From a virus, in the IMG/VR virus record IMGVR_UViG_3300023174_000033, positions 400,606-464,605 of that record: a stretch of DNA of 64,000 nt; one strand, given 5' to 3'. Each line of letters starts with the position of its first letter. The first letter of the stretch is position 1. The notes beneath the pieces were generated by a model. That model did not search any database. It had not been told where the DNA came from and worked only from the letters and a program-made list of their open reading frames with translations. Below are positions 48,111-54,810 of the stretch, piece by piece. The position numbers were made by a program, and so were the translations under genes.

Positions 48111-49869
48111 AGAATTAAAAACACATTTGCCGACTGGTGTAGATGCAAAGATTATGCAGTATGAGGAAAATGCTACAAACATCTCCGATGATAAAATTGA
48201 TTTTCCTAAATTATTGGATGGCACACAAACTACCATACTCATAAATATGGAAAGACATACTGAGAGATATCATGTAAGTTTGGAACAATTAAAAAAACTA
48301 TCAATACAAAATTTTGTACACCTTAAAGGAACTGATGGTAAAATTAAATCTCAGTTGGAACAGGATCTAACTTACATCTTGGGGTTTATCAAACAATTCA
48401 ATGATAAGGTAGTTAGTAATCAAATAGAAATAAATGATTTCTCAGAAGTAAATAATCAAGGTGTAAATCTACAAGATGGACCACTTGGCTGTTATTGTTC
48501 ACATCTTAGAGCAATGATTTATGGTTACTTATCTGGTAGTGATTACACTATAATTTGTGAAGATGATATTTCTATTACAAACACAAAAAATATTGAGGAG
48601 TATATACCAAAAATTCCAAATGATTGGGATGTTATTTTCTTGAACTCAAGACCCAAAAATGTTTTACATGACGAACCTTATTATAAATTCATTGATGAAT
48701 TCCATTCTGGTCACTTTTATATTATCAAAAACAAAGCTCTACCTACCATATTTAGTGGTATGTACCCGATGAACGACCAAGTAGATGTTCTACTTTCTTT
48801 CTTACACAAGAAATTGAATATGTATAACATACCAGATACTGTTTATCAAAAGAACTTAGAAACCAATACCCAAAACAATCTTGATATTATTTTTAGTTCA
48901 CCTAACTATATTCCAGTAACAGATGCTTTAAACAAATCAGAAGAAATATTAAATCACTATGCTAATAAAATTCTTCCTGATAACACAGACCAAAATAGAT
49001 TGATTGTAAAGCATTTGATGTATGATATGATTTACAATTTTATACTAACTAAAGGCATTAATAACGAACCAGATCCCAACATAGAAGACTATGTTTTTGA
49101 TAATCCCCATATTGGAAAATGGAGATATACTAAGTTGGAAAAATTTGTTGGATTTTTCTTACAATGTACGAAAAAAGGAATTAACCCAAAGTTAGCTGGT
49201 CAAGGTTTAACAAATGCACTGTTATTTACTTTAAATAAGTTCACTGAATTACATGATACTGATGGAGATATTAAAGCTTATGGATTTGGATCGACTGCTC
49301 ATACCTACAAAGTTGGTAATGATTTGTTAATCAAAAGATATAATAAAAAATTGAGGTGGGCTACTGAAGGTCATGATGACCCCAAAAAAATTATGAATAA
49401 GGAAATAGAACTTTTGGAAAAATTAAAAAATGTAAAATCGGTTCCGAAAATAGTTGACTATGACAATAGAGATATCATTATGGAATATAGGGGGGAATCT
49501 ATCTATAATGATTTTAACTTACCTACTGATTGGAAGGATCAAATAACAAATATATTTTCTGAACTTACTAATAATGGTGTATTTTATCCAGAGTTTAGGT
49601 TGCAGAATATCCTTGTATTAGATGGTAAGATTAGTTTTGTTGATTTTGGTATGGCTGAGTTTAGGGATAAATGTGATAACGCTATCAATCTCGAAAAGTT
49701 TATTAAGTATTTGAGTTTACTTGAGGATAAGTTTAAGATTGTAATTGATTTAGATGCTAGACAAAGGTTGATTTCAACTTTTCTAAAAAATGTTAATATG
49801 CCAACGCCGACCATAGACCAGAAGTTTTCGGAAGGTATTGAACCATTGTTTGGTAATGACTTTTTTTAG
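48097..49869 (+). CDS. GT25 glycosyltransferase fused to a kinase-like domain
   Basis: 590 residues. The N-terminal ~260 are GT25: I-N-M-E-R-H-T-E-R, L-G-C-Y-C-S-H-L-R-A near 128-137 and I-I-C-E-D-D-I. A helical linker follows. The C-terminal ~200 residues look like an ePK/APH-type kinase: G-F-G-S-T-A-H-T-Y-K loop, L-I-K-R-Y (ATP-binding Lys), I-I-M-E-Y hinge, F-R-L-Q-N-I-L and V-D-F-G-M-A-E metal motif. Transfer and phosphorylation of a sugar by one polypeptide would fit LPS-type modification. Confidence 0.8.
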   Translation: MLEIEELKTHLPTGVDAKIMQYEENATNISDDKIDFPKLLDGTQTTILINMERHTERYHVSLEQLKKLSIQNFVHLKGTDGKIKSQLEQDLTYILGFIKQFNDKVVSNQIEINDFSEVNNQGVNLQDGPLGCYCSHLRAMIYGYLSGSDYTIICEDDISITNTKNIEEYIPKIPNDWDVIFLNSRPKNVLHDEPYYKFIDEFHSGHFYIIKNKALPTIFSGMYPMNDQVDVLLSFLHKKLNMYNIPDTVYQKNLETNTQNNLDIIFSSPNYIPVTDALNKSEEILNHYANKILPDNTDQNRLIVKHLMYDMIYNFILTKGINNEPDPNIEDYVFDNPHIGKWRYTKLEKFVGFFLQCTKKGINPKLAGQGLTNALLFTLNKFTELHDTDGDIKAYGFGSTAHTYKVGNDLLIKRYNKKLRWATEGHDDPKKIMNKEIELLEKLKNVKSVPKIVDYDNRDIIMEYRGESIYNDFNLPTDWKDQITNIFSELTNNGVFYPEFRLQNILVLDGKISFVDFGMAEFRDKCDNAINLEKFIKYLSLLEDKFKIVIDLDARQRLISTFLKNVNMPTPTIDQKFSEGIEPLFGNDFF

Positions 49870-49892
49870 AAAAGTTAAAAATTTTCTATGAT

Positions 49893-50435
49893 ATGAACAA
49901 TTGTTTCAAACAAATTGATGTTAAAATTAAATTCAATGGGTCATTATCAGATATAAAATCTGACTTACACATGACTCATGACAAGTGGCAAAAATATGGA
50001 CTCACTCTAAAGAAAAAAGAAAATTATGAGGCTTCAATTGCAACTACATACGAGGTAACAGATCAAGTAAAATCATATGTACTCTCAAAAATCCCAACTG
50101 AATTACTTCAATTAGAAACACCAAAAGTTTGGTATCTTGAAGTTACTGGAACAAATAAAAGTACAACAATGGTTCCACCACACATTGACACTTTTAGGAT
50201 ATGTACAATAAATTTTTATATCAATACCAATGGCGAGACAACTAAATTTTACGAATATAAATCCGGAACTATTATAGATGAAATTGGTGAGTTTTGTGCA
50301 AAAGACAATGAATGTTTTATCCTAAACACCACCGTACCACATTCGGTAAAACTTATGTCAGAAAAAAAAAGATCGGTAATTGGAGCTTCGTTCATAAAGA
50401 CCCCATATGAAAAAGTAATAACTTATTTCTCTTAA
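49893..50435 (+). CDS. Putative 2-oxoglutarate/Fe(II) oxygenase
   Basis: 180 residues. P-P-H-I-D (H97, D99), V-P-H-S-V (H150) and K-R-S-V-I-G (R160) give the H-x-D...H iron triad and the Arg that binds 2-oxoglutarate, at the spacing usual for the double-stranded beta-helix fold. The substrate could be a protein side chain (Pro, Lys, Asp) or a small molecule. Its place next to GT25 genes in a genome with two collagen-like fibres raises the option of fibre hydroxylation. Confidence 0.65.
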   Translation: MNNCFKQIDVKIKFNGSLSDIKSDLHMTHDKWQKYGLTLKKKENYEASIATTYEVTDQVKSYVLSKIPTELLQLETPKVWYLEVTGTNKSTTMVPPHIDTFRICTINFYINTNGETTKFYEYKSGTIIDEIGEFCAKDNECFILNTTVPHSVKLMSEKKRSVIGASFIKTPYEKVITYFS

Positions 50436-51040
50436 AAAATATCTTCCAAGGTAGTTATCTTCCTCAAGTATCTATAATGTCCACCTATCAATTCATATTT
50501 CATATCAAACCTACTAACAACAGGTAAAATTTCACACTCCTCACCTGTTTGAATATAGGTGTTAAAAATGTGTTTGAATAAATCAAAGTTAGTTATTTGT
50601 GGAGAACAAAGCTCAATGAAATCATTTCGGTTTGGTATAACGTATCCAACATCTTTCAATTGAGCTAGGCCGTTTAGCATCGGTAAATAAAATTGAGAGT
50701 GTAGATTTTTATTTGAACTTTCTAAAAGCCTTTCCACCATTGACTCTGTGATATAAGGTCTAGCAGCATCATGAATTAGAATGTTTGAACACTTGTCAAT
50801 GTTGGATAGTGCAACTTTTATAGATTCCAATCTTGAATCGTTATCTGTTAGCAAAACGTCACCATATATTTTTAAGTAACAATCTGAATTAGCAACGATA
50901 ATCACATCGTCAAGATATTTGGAAAATAGATCAATTGAATGTTGAACCATAGGTTTATCACCTATAGGATATAATTGTTTTGGAATTTCCGAATTAAATC
51001 GAGTTGATTTACCAGCGGCTAATATAACACCTATGTTCAT
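50432..51040 (-). CDS. IspD-family cytidylyltransferase
   Basis: 202 residues. L-A-A-G-K-S-T-R-F (7-15), P-K-Q-L (20-23) and I-H-D-A-A-R-P (near 88-94) match the CTP site of IspD/TarI/LicC-type enzymes. It is ~25 residues shorter than typical IspD, mostly at the C-terminus. Next to LicD, making a CDP-alcohol donor for glycan decoration is more likely than isoprenoid synthesis. Convergent overlap of 4 bases with the oxygenase gene. Confidence 0.85.
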   Translation of the reverse strand: MNIGVILAAGKSTRFNSEIPKQLYPIGDKPMVQHSIDLFSKYLDDVIIVANSDCYLKIYGDVLLTDNDSRLESIKVALSNIDKCSNILIHDAARPYITESMVERLLESSNKNLHSQFYLPMLNGLAQLKDVGYVIPNRNDFIELCSPQITNFDLFKHIFNTYIQTGEECEILPVVSRFDMKYELIGGHYRYLRKITTLEDIF

Positions 51041-51528
51041 TAAAATTTATATAGTTTTACTGACCAATCCTTCCAATCATTTTTAGAAGTCAATTGGGCT
51101 CTATCGTATTTATCCCACTTTTTCAAGTCAATATCCAACCAATCAGTAATTTCTCTATTTGCTTTATCAAGATTCAAATTCCGATTGAATGCTTTAGCAA
51201 AACAATAAGTAATATAACCTTTAGCTCTGTGCTCATAATCTTTTGCATCAAAGCCAAGTTTTTTAGCTTTATTGATTACAGTGATTTCACAATCATATTC
51301 ATATTCATATACTTTCATACCTTTATGAACCTCTGCCCGAGCAATGTGGGTTATTTCGTGAAGGCAAATAAGGAATCTATTTAGAGTTGTTGGATCGGGT
51401 ATTTCTACGAGTTTTTCTTTAATGAAAGCAACTCCACAATCACCCTTTCTCCATTTCCTAACTTGGATACCATAGAAACGAAGTTCATCATCAACGTATT
51501 TTTTTGCCCACTCTGAATTGAATTCCAT
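51040..51528 (-). CDS. Small putative zinc peptidase (H-E-x-x-H)
   Basis: Start at 51528 is set by the promoter four bases upstream (M-E-F-N-S-E-W-A). 162 residues with C-L-H-E-I-T-H-I-A-R near residue 65, a zinc-binding H-E-x-x-H, and E-Y-E-Y-D-C-E downstream that could give the third ligand. No signal peptide, so it acts in the cytosol. SprT-like or toxin-antitoxin-type peptidases are possible relatives. Confidence 0.65.
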   Translation of the reverse strand: MEFNSEWAKKYVDDELRFYGIQVRKWRKGDCGVAFIKEKLVEIPDPTTLNRFLICLHEITHIARAEVHKGMKVYEYEYDCEITVINKAKKLGFDAKDYEHRAKGYITYCFAKAFNRNLNLDKANREITDWLDIDLKKWDKYDRAQLTSKNDWKDWSVKLYKF

Positions 51529-51532
51529 AACA

Positions 51533-51562
51533 CAAAGATACAACTTTTTTTTGATTTGTCAA
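51533..51562 (-). promoter_or_regulatory. Host-type promoter, leaderless transcript expected
   Basis: Leftward: TTG (51562-51560), 19 bases, TATCTTTG (51540-51533), TGTT, ATG at 51528. Confidence 0.8.
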
Positions 51563-51591
51563 TACAATAAGAACAAAAAAAAATTAGTTAT

Positions 51592-51945
51592 ATGGAAAAA
51601 TTATTAACATGGAAAAATCTTGGTTGGGTTCTAACCGCACTTATCACACTTTTAATTGGATTTTCAGCTTTTAATAAAGTTATTGGATCCGAGGAAATGG
51701 TGAAAGGATTTGAGTCAATGAAACTTCTACCTTATATGAAACTGATTGGACTTGGTGAATTAGTAGGACTTGGCCTTTTGATTTACCCAAGAACAAGTAT
51801 GTATGGAGCACTTTTACTCTCTTCATTTATGTCTGGAGCTGTCGCTATACACTTATCTTACATGGGAGCTAACACAATTGTTGGTCCAATTTTGTTCGGT
51901 ATCATTGGTTGGACTGCACATTGTTTAAGGACTTACTTCAAGTAA
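51592..51945 (+). CDS. DoxX-like membrane protein
   Basis: 117 residues with four transmembrane segments. F-S-A-F-N-K-V-I-G near 25-33 and G-L-G-E-L-V-G-L-G-L-L-I near 53-64 fit the DoxX-like family (small quinone-linked or redox membrane proteins). A strong terminator follows, so it is a single-gene unit. Role in infection unknown. Confidence 0.75.
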   Translation: MEKLLTWKNLGWVLTALITLLIGFSAFNKVIGSEEMVKGFESMKLLPYMKLIGLGELVGLGLLIYPRTSMYGALLLSSFMSGAVAIHLSYMGANTIVGPILFGIIGWTAHCLRTYFK

Positions 51946-51963
51946 TAGTCCTCTAGTTATTTG

Positions 51964-51994
51964 AAAAAACCCAACCATTTTGGTTGGGTTTTTA
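51964..51994 (+). terminator. Terminator of the DoxX-like gene
   Basis: CCCAACCA (51970-51977) pairs with TGGTTGGG (51981-51988), followed by T-rich sequence. Confidence 0.85.
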
Positions 51995-51998
51995 TATT

Positions 51999-52006
51999 TA
52001 CATTTG
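51999..52006 (+). promoter_or_regulatory. TACATTTG promoter element
   Basis: TACATTTG lies 15 bases before the ATG at 52022, right after the upstream terminator. The stem of that terminator contains TTTTGG at about the TTTG position. Confidence 0.5.
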
Positions 52007-52021
52007 GAAAATACATAAAAT

Positions 52022-52273
52022 ATGGAGGAGTATTACTTAAGATTTGATAAATATTTTTGGGCCAGACGTGGTAGGAAAACTCTGTACCCATCTAGTACGA
52101 AAGTTTTAATAGAAATAGAAAAAATGTCAAGTGTTGATGGTGGAGAAGTTAAATACTATTACGCTTATATAAAAGATGGAGCTCCACTTGGTCAATTTGA
52201 TGAAGAGGAATTCAAGGAAACTTTTATGGATATAAATGAAATGAGGGATAGGAAAATTGACGATATAATTTAA
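52022..52273 (+). CDS. Isolated tail-bearing protein
   Basis: 83 residues. A beta-rich core with a Y-Y-A-Y-I-K-D-G-A-P-L stretch, not the SH3-like pattern. It ends I-N-E-M-R-D-R-K-I-D-D-I-I. It has its own promoter and no overlapping neighbour on the same strand, which shows that the tail occurs outside ATGA-coupled operons. Confidence 0.75.
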   Translation: MEEYYLRFDKYFWARRGRKTLYPSSTKVLIEIEKMSSVDGGEVKYYYAYIKDGAPLGQFDEEEFKETFMDINEMRDRKIDDII

Positions 52274-52413
52274 TATGAAAGCTCATCGGAGTTATTTTTC
52301 CTTGAGTAAATCTTTTTGGAGGGCACTACCTTTGAAGTGAACCTGGCATCAAATCCAGTATCTCTCTTAATCAAATCCCTTTTTATTTTCTTATAGTTTA
52401 TTTTAGATTTCAT
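52270..52413 (-). CDS. 47-residue basic protein
   Basis: Starts M-K-S-K-I-N-Y-K-K-I-K-R-D, four bases after a TACTTTTG promoter element. Highly basic (K, R), so it may bind nucleic acid. It overlaps the 3' end of the convergent tail gene by 4 bases. Confidence 0.65.
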   Translation of the reverse strand: MKSKINYKKIKRDLIKRDTGFDARFTSKVVPSKKIYSRKNNSDELSY

Positions 52414-52417
52414 ATTA

Positions 52418-52449
52418 CAAAAGTAATATTTTAATTCGGTCTTTCCAAA
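52418..52449 (-). promoter_or_regulatory. Host-type promoter, leaderless transcript expected
   Basis: Leftward: TTTG (52449-52446), 20 bases, TACTTTTG (52425-52418), TAAT, ATG at 52413. The upstream half lies in the 3' end of the next gene. Confidence 0.8.
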
Positions 52450-52916
52450 ACCTCTTCAAATTTCCATTCAATTTTCTGTACTTTCTTGAAAGCTCTTTTT
52501 GTTTCCCTTTTCAAAATCAACAAACCAAGACAACCTTTTTGTACCTCTTTGGTGGGAGGAATTTTTATTAACAAAAAATAGTTCTCACTTTTTTTGAATG
52601 GATCACACCTTAAAATACAATCACCATTCTTGACTATTTTCCTTGATAGAACTTTCCAATTTAAAGTGATGAGAGTCACATCAATAGAATCAGCAATCCC
52701 ATGAGTTTGAATCAAAAATGCCAACTTGGTTTTAAATTGAACATCGGAAATTTTAACAGTATAAGTTTTTCCACTTTCCACATCATAAACTCTCTTATCC
52801 ACAAGTGAATAAGGAATTACTTCCAAATTATCCAACTTTGTAGATAGAATATCGAAACATTGACCACAAACCAAGTTAGATATTAGAAAAAGTAAAGAAA
52901 ATAAACAAAATTTCAT
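52431..52916 (-). CDS. Exported hypothetical protein
   Basis: 161 residues with a signal peptide (residues 1-18, ending V-C-G-Q). Two more cysteines (C-I-L-R-C) may form a disulphide. TTTATATATAGA precedes the start. Similar in size and make-up to the exported proteins at 8467 and 10464, with no shared motif that I can see. Confidence 0.65.
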   Translation of the reverse strand: MKFCLFSLLFLISNLVCGQCFDILSTKLDNLEVIPYSLVDKRVYDVESGKTYTVKISDVQFKTKLAFLIQTHGIADSIDVTLITLNWKVLSRKIVKNGDCILRCDPFKKSENYFLLIKIPPTKEVQKGCLGLLILKRETKRAFKKVQKIEWKFEEVLERPN

Positions 52917-53018
52917 AGTTATATCTATATATAAACCTATAAATTAAGTAATGTGTAAAATAAGTTCACAAACTTTATTCATAAAAATAGACTTGTGATT
53001 TTTGTTATATTCCAAGAA

Positions 53019-53028
53019 AAATATATAA
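53019..53028 (+). promoter_or_regulatory. Late-type AATATATA motif before the holin gene
   Basis: AAATATATAA ends 16 bases before the ATG at 53045. A lysis gene is expected to be late, which supports the class assignment. Confidence 0.55.
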
Positions 53029-53044
53029 AAGAAAATTTTATACT

Positions 53045-53221
53045 ATGAAAATTACAAAAGAACAATTTTTAGGTATAGTTAGACATGGTTTAACTTTCGT
53101 TGGTGCTATCCTAGTAGCAAAAGGTCAAGTTGATGATGGACAGTGGTACGAAATCAGTGGAGCCGCAGTTTCTCTCGTAGCTGTTGTTTGGTCTGTTTTA
53201 GATAAAAAACAAACAGTTTAA
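53045..53221 (+). CDS. Holin of the Pam3 gp28 type
   Basis: 58 residues. The pattern I-V-R-H-G-L-T-F-V-G-A-I-L-V-A-K-G near 11-27, D-D-G-Q-W-Y-E-I-S-G, and A-V-V-W-S-V-L-D-K-K at the end matches the Pam3 gp28 putative holin family: two short hydrophobic segments with an R-H and a W-S signature. It would permeabilise the inner membrane at lysis. The endolysin is not adjacent. A terminator follows. Confidence 0.8.
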   Translation: MKITKEQFLGIVRHGLTFVGAILVAKGQVDDGQWYEISGAAVSLVAVVWSVLDKKQTV

Positions 53222-53229
53222 AAAAATTA

Positions 53230-53257
53230 AAGGGAGTCAAAAAAACTCCTTTTTTTG
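53230..53257 (+). terminator. Terminator of the holin gene
   Basis: GGAGT (53233-53237) pairs with ACTCC (53245-53249), then seven or more T. Confidence 0.75.
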
Positions 53258-53300
53258 TTGAAAAAATTTTATATATAAGTCAATAATATAAAATAACTAA

Positions 53301-53810
53301 ATGAATATGGCAAATATTAAAAGATTCAATAACTTCATAAACGAAGAATGGTTTTGGGATAAAAAAACGAAAAAAGAAGAAGAGGAGGAAGCTCAAGCTC
53401 AAAGGCAAGCTGATGCTGAATTAATTGATGTGGAAGAAAAACCACTTGCAGGTGGTGGAAAATTAATAGAAGTTGAGCAAGATTTCTACAAAGATTGGTT
53501 TAATATAATTCCAAAACATGATGAATTTTTACAAGTAACGTTTGTAGCAGATGAAAATACAAACCTAACAATCTACAAACCAGATGTTAGATTCTTATCT
53601 AAAGATCCAAAAAAACCTAATCCAGAAGAAGATGGGGATGAAAATATATTCATCAGATATGATAAAAAAGATAATCCACAACTAAATCAAGCTGTTCTAA
53701 AGAAAATGGAACAGGAAAAAATTATCGCAACAAAACATTATATGTCTTTGATTAAACCAGAAGGTATAATGATGCATTGTGGTAATTTAATGTCAATTGT
53801 GGTAAAATAA
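53301..53810 (+). CDS. Leader-bearing hypothetical protein
   Basis: Starts M-N-M-A-N-I-K-R-F-N-N-F-I-N-E-E-W-F-W, so the leader begins at the second or fourth residue. I-N-E matches T4 prohead-protease sites better than most copies. A charged stretch (E-E-E-E-A-Q-A-Q) and an acidic body follow. TTTATATATAAG lies ~30 bases upstream. 169 residues. Confidence 0.7.
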   Translation: MNMANIKRFNNFINEEWFWDKKTKKEEEEEAQAQRQADAELIDVEEKPLAGGGKLIEVEQDFYKDWFNIIPKHDEFLQVTFVADENTNLTIYKPDVRFLSKDPKKPNPEEDGDENIFIRYDKKDNPQLNQAVLKKMEQEKIIATKHYMSLIKPEGIMMHCGNLMSIVVK

Positions 53811-53828
53811 AAAATATTTACGAATAAA

Positions 53829-53855
53829 TAACCCTCTTAAATGAGGGTTTTTTTT
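53829..53855. terminator. Terminator between convergent genes
   Basis: ACCCTC (53831-53836) pairs with GAGGGT (53843-53848), then a T-run on the plus strand; the minus side is weaker. Confidence 0.8.
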
Positions 53856-53863
53856 GATATATT

Positions 53864-54133
53864 TTAGTTTCTTCTACCGCCTCTCGGTCCGTGATGGTGT
53901 TTTCTTGGTGTATTTAGGTTAATTCTTACAGTCGGTCTGTAAAAATTGTTATAGTTATATCTATTATTTACCCACCAATAATTACGATAGGCTAAACTAT
54001 TTGGTAGATAAACAACACTTGTAGCTACGGGCAATGGTTGAACAGATACTCCAACACCGGTGTTTGGACTAACTATTGTACAAGAATTTAACAGAATTAG
54101 TAGAAATATAATTAAAATGTTTTTCATATTCAC
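53864..54133 (-). CDS. Lipoprotein with basic H/R/G-rich end
   Basis: 89 residues. Lipobox L-N-S-C near residue 18. The mature part has Y-R-N-Y-W-W-V-N-N-R-Y-N-Y-N-N and ends K-H-H-H-G-P-R-G-G-R-R-N. TTAATATATAATC precedes it. Aromatic/Asn-rich lipoproteins of this size may coat the outer membrane; a superinfection-exclusion role is conceivable. Confidence 0.7.
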   Translation of the reverse strand: MNMKNILIIFLLILLNSCTIVSPNTGVGVSVQPLPVATSVVYLPNSLAYRNYWWVNNRYNYNNFYRPTVRINLNTPRKHHHGPRGGRRN

Positions 54134-54215
54134 TGTTATTTTTGATTATATATTAATTCTACTTGTAAGTTAATATTAAATTTTTTAAATATATTTTTAT
54201 ATATATGATCTACTT

Positions 54216-54521
54216 ATGCGAATATTTGGTAAATTCTTTGAATTCAAAAGGCAACTAATCGTGACTGATGAAAATGTGCAACAAGTTTTGGACAGTTACG
54301 AAAACGAAATTGTACAACTTGAGGAGGCCAACCTAAACCTTATGAGAAATGTAAGGAAATTGGAAAGTCAAATTAAATTTTATCAAGAAAGATTAAAAAT
54401 TGTTGAAACAATAAAAATTGATGAAAAATCAAAAGTAAACCTTTGGAAAATCATCGCAATAATATCCATATTATTCGGAATTCTCTCATGGATGTCATCA
54501 TTCAAAAATTTGACTTTTTAA
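54216..54521 (+). CDS. Coiled-coil protein with C-terminal membrane anchor
   Basis: 101 residues: a long coiled coil (about 20-70: V-Q-Q-V-L-D-S-Y-E-N-E-I-V) and a transmembrane segment at the C-terminus (about 78-94). A tail-anchored protein facing the cytosol. TTTATATATATG lies ~20 bases upstream. Confidence 0.65.
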   Translation: MRIFGKFFEFKRQLIVTDENVQQVLDSYENEIVQLEEANLNLMRNVRKLESQIKFYQERLKIVETIKIDEKSKVNLWKIIAIISILFGILSWMSSFKNLTF

Positions 54522-54547
54522 ATGTTGGTTAAAATTTTTCTAAAAGA

Positions 54548-54745
54548 TCAATAACCAAAAATACCTTTGTAACTTGATCTAGAATTTGGGTTACCGTTAT
54601 CAGTAAGACTAACTTTATTTCCCATATTTCCAATTGGATCAGATGCATTACCTGTTTTGGATCTTTTATCCATTTTCAACCCGTATTTTTTTAATTGTCC
54701 GGAGATGTCTGGTGTTGGTTCCTGTGGATTAACTGGATTGAACAT
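54548..54745 (-). CDS. 65-residue disordered protein
   Basis: Rich in P, N, G and S, probably unfolded, ending S-S-Y-K-G-I-F-G-Y. TTTAATATATAG lies ~25 bases upstream of the ATG at 54745. Not recognised; late-type motif and composition suit a small virion protein. Confidence 0.55.
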   Translation of the reverse strand: MFNPVNPQEPTPDISGQLKKYGLKMDKRSKTGNASDPIGNMGNKVSLTDNGNPNSRSSYKGIFGY

Positions 54746-54810
54746 AATGAATAATTTATTTAATTCTATATATTAAAAACAAAATGTGGTATAAATTAAT
54801 ATAATTTTTT

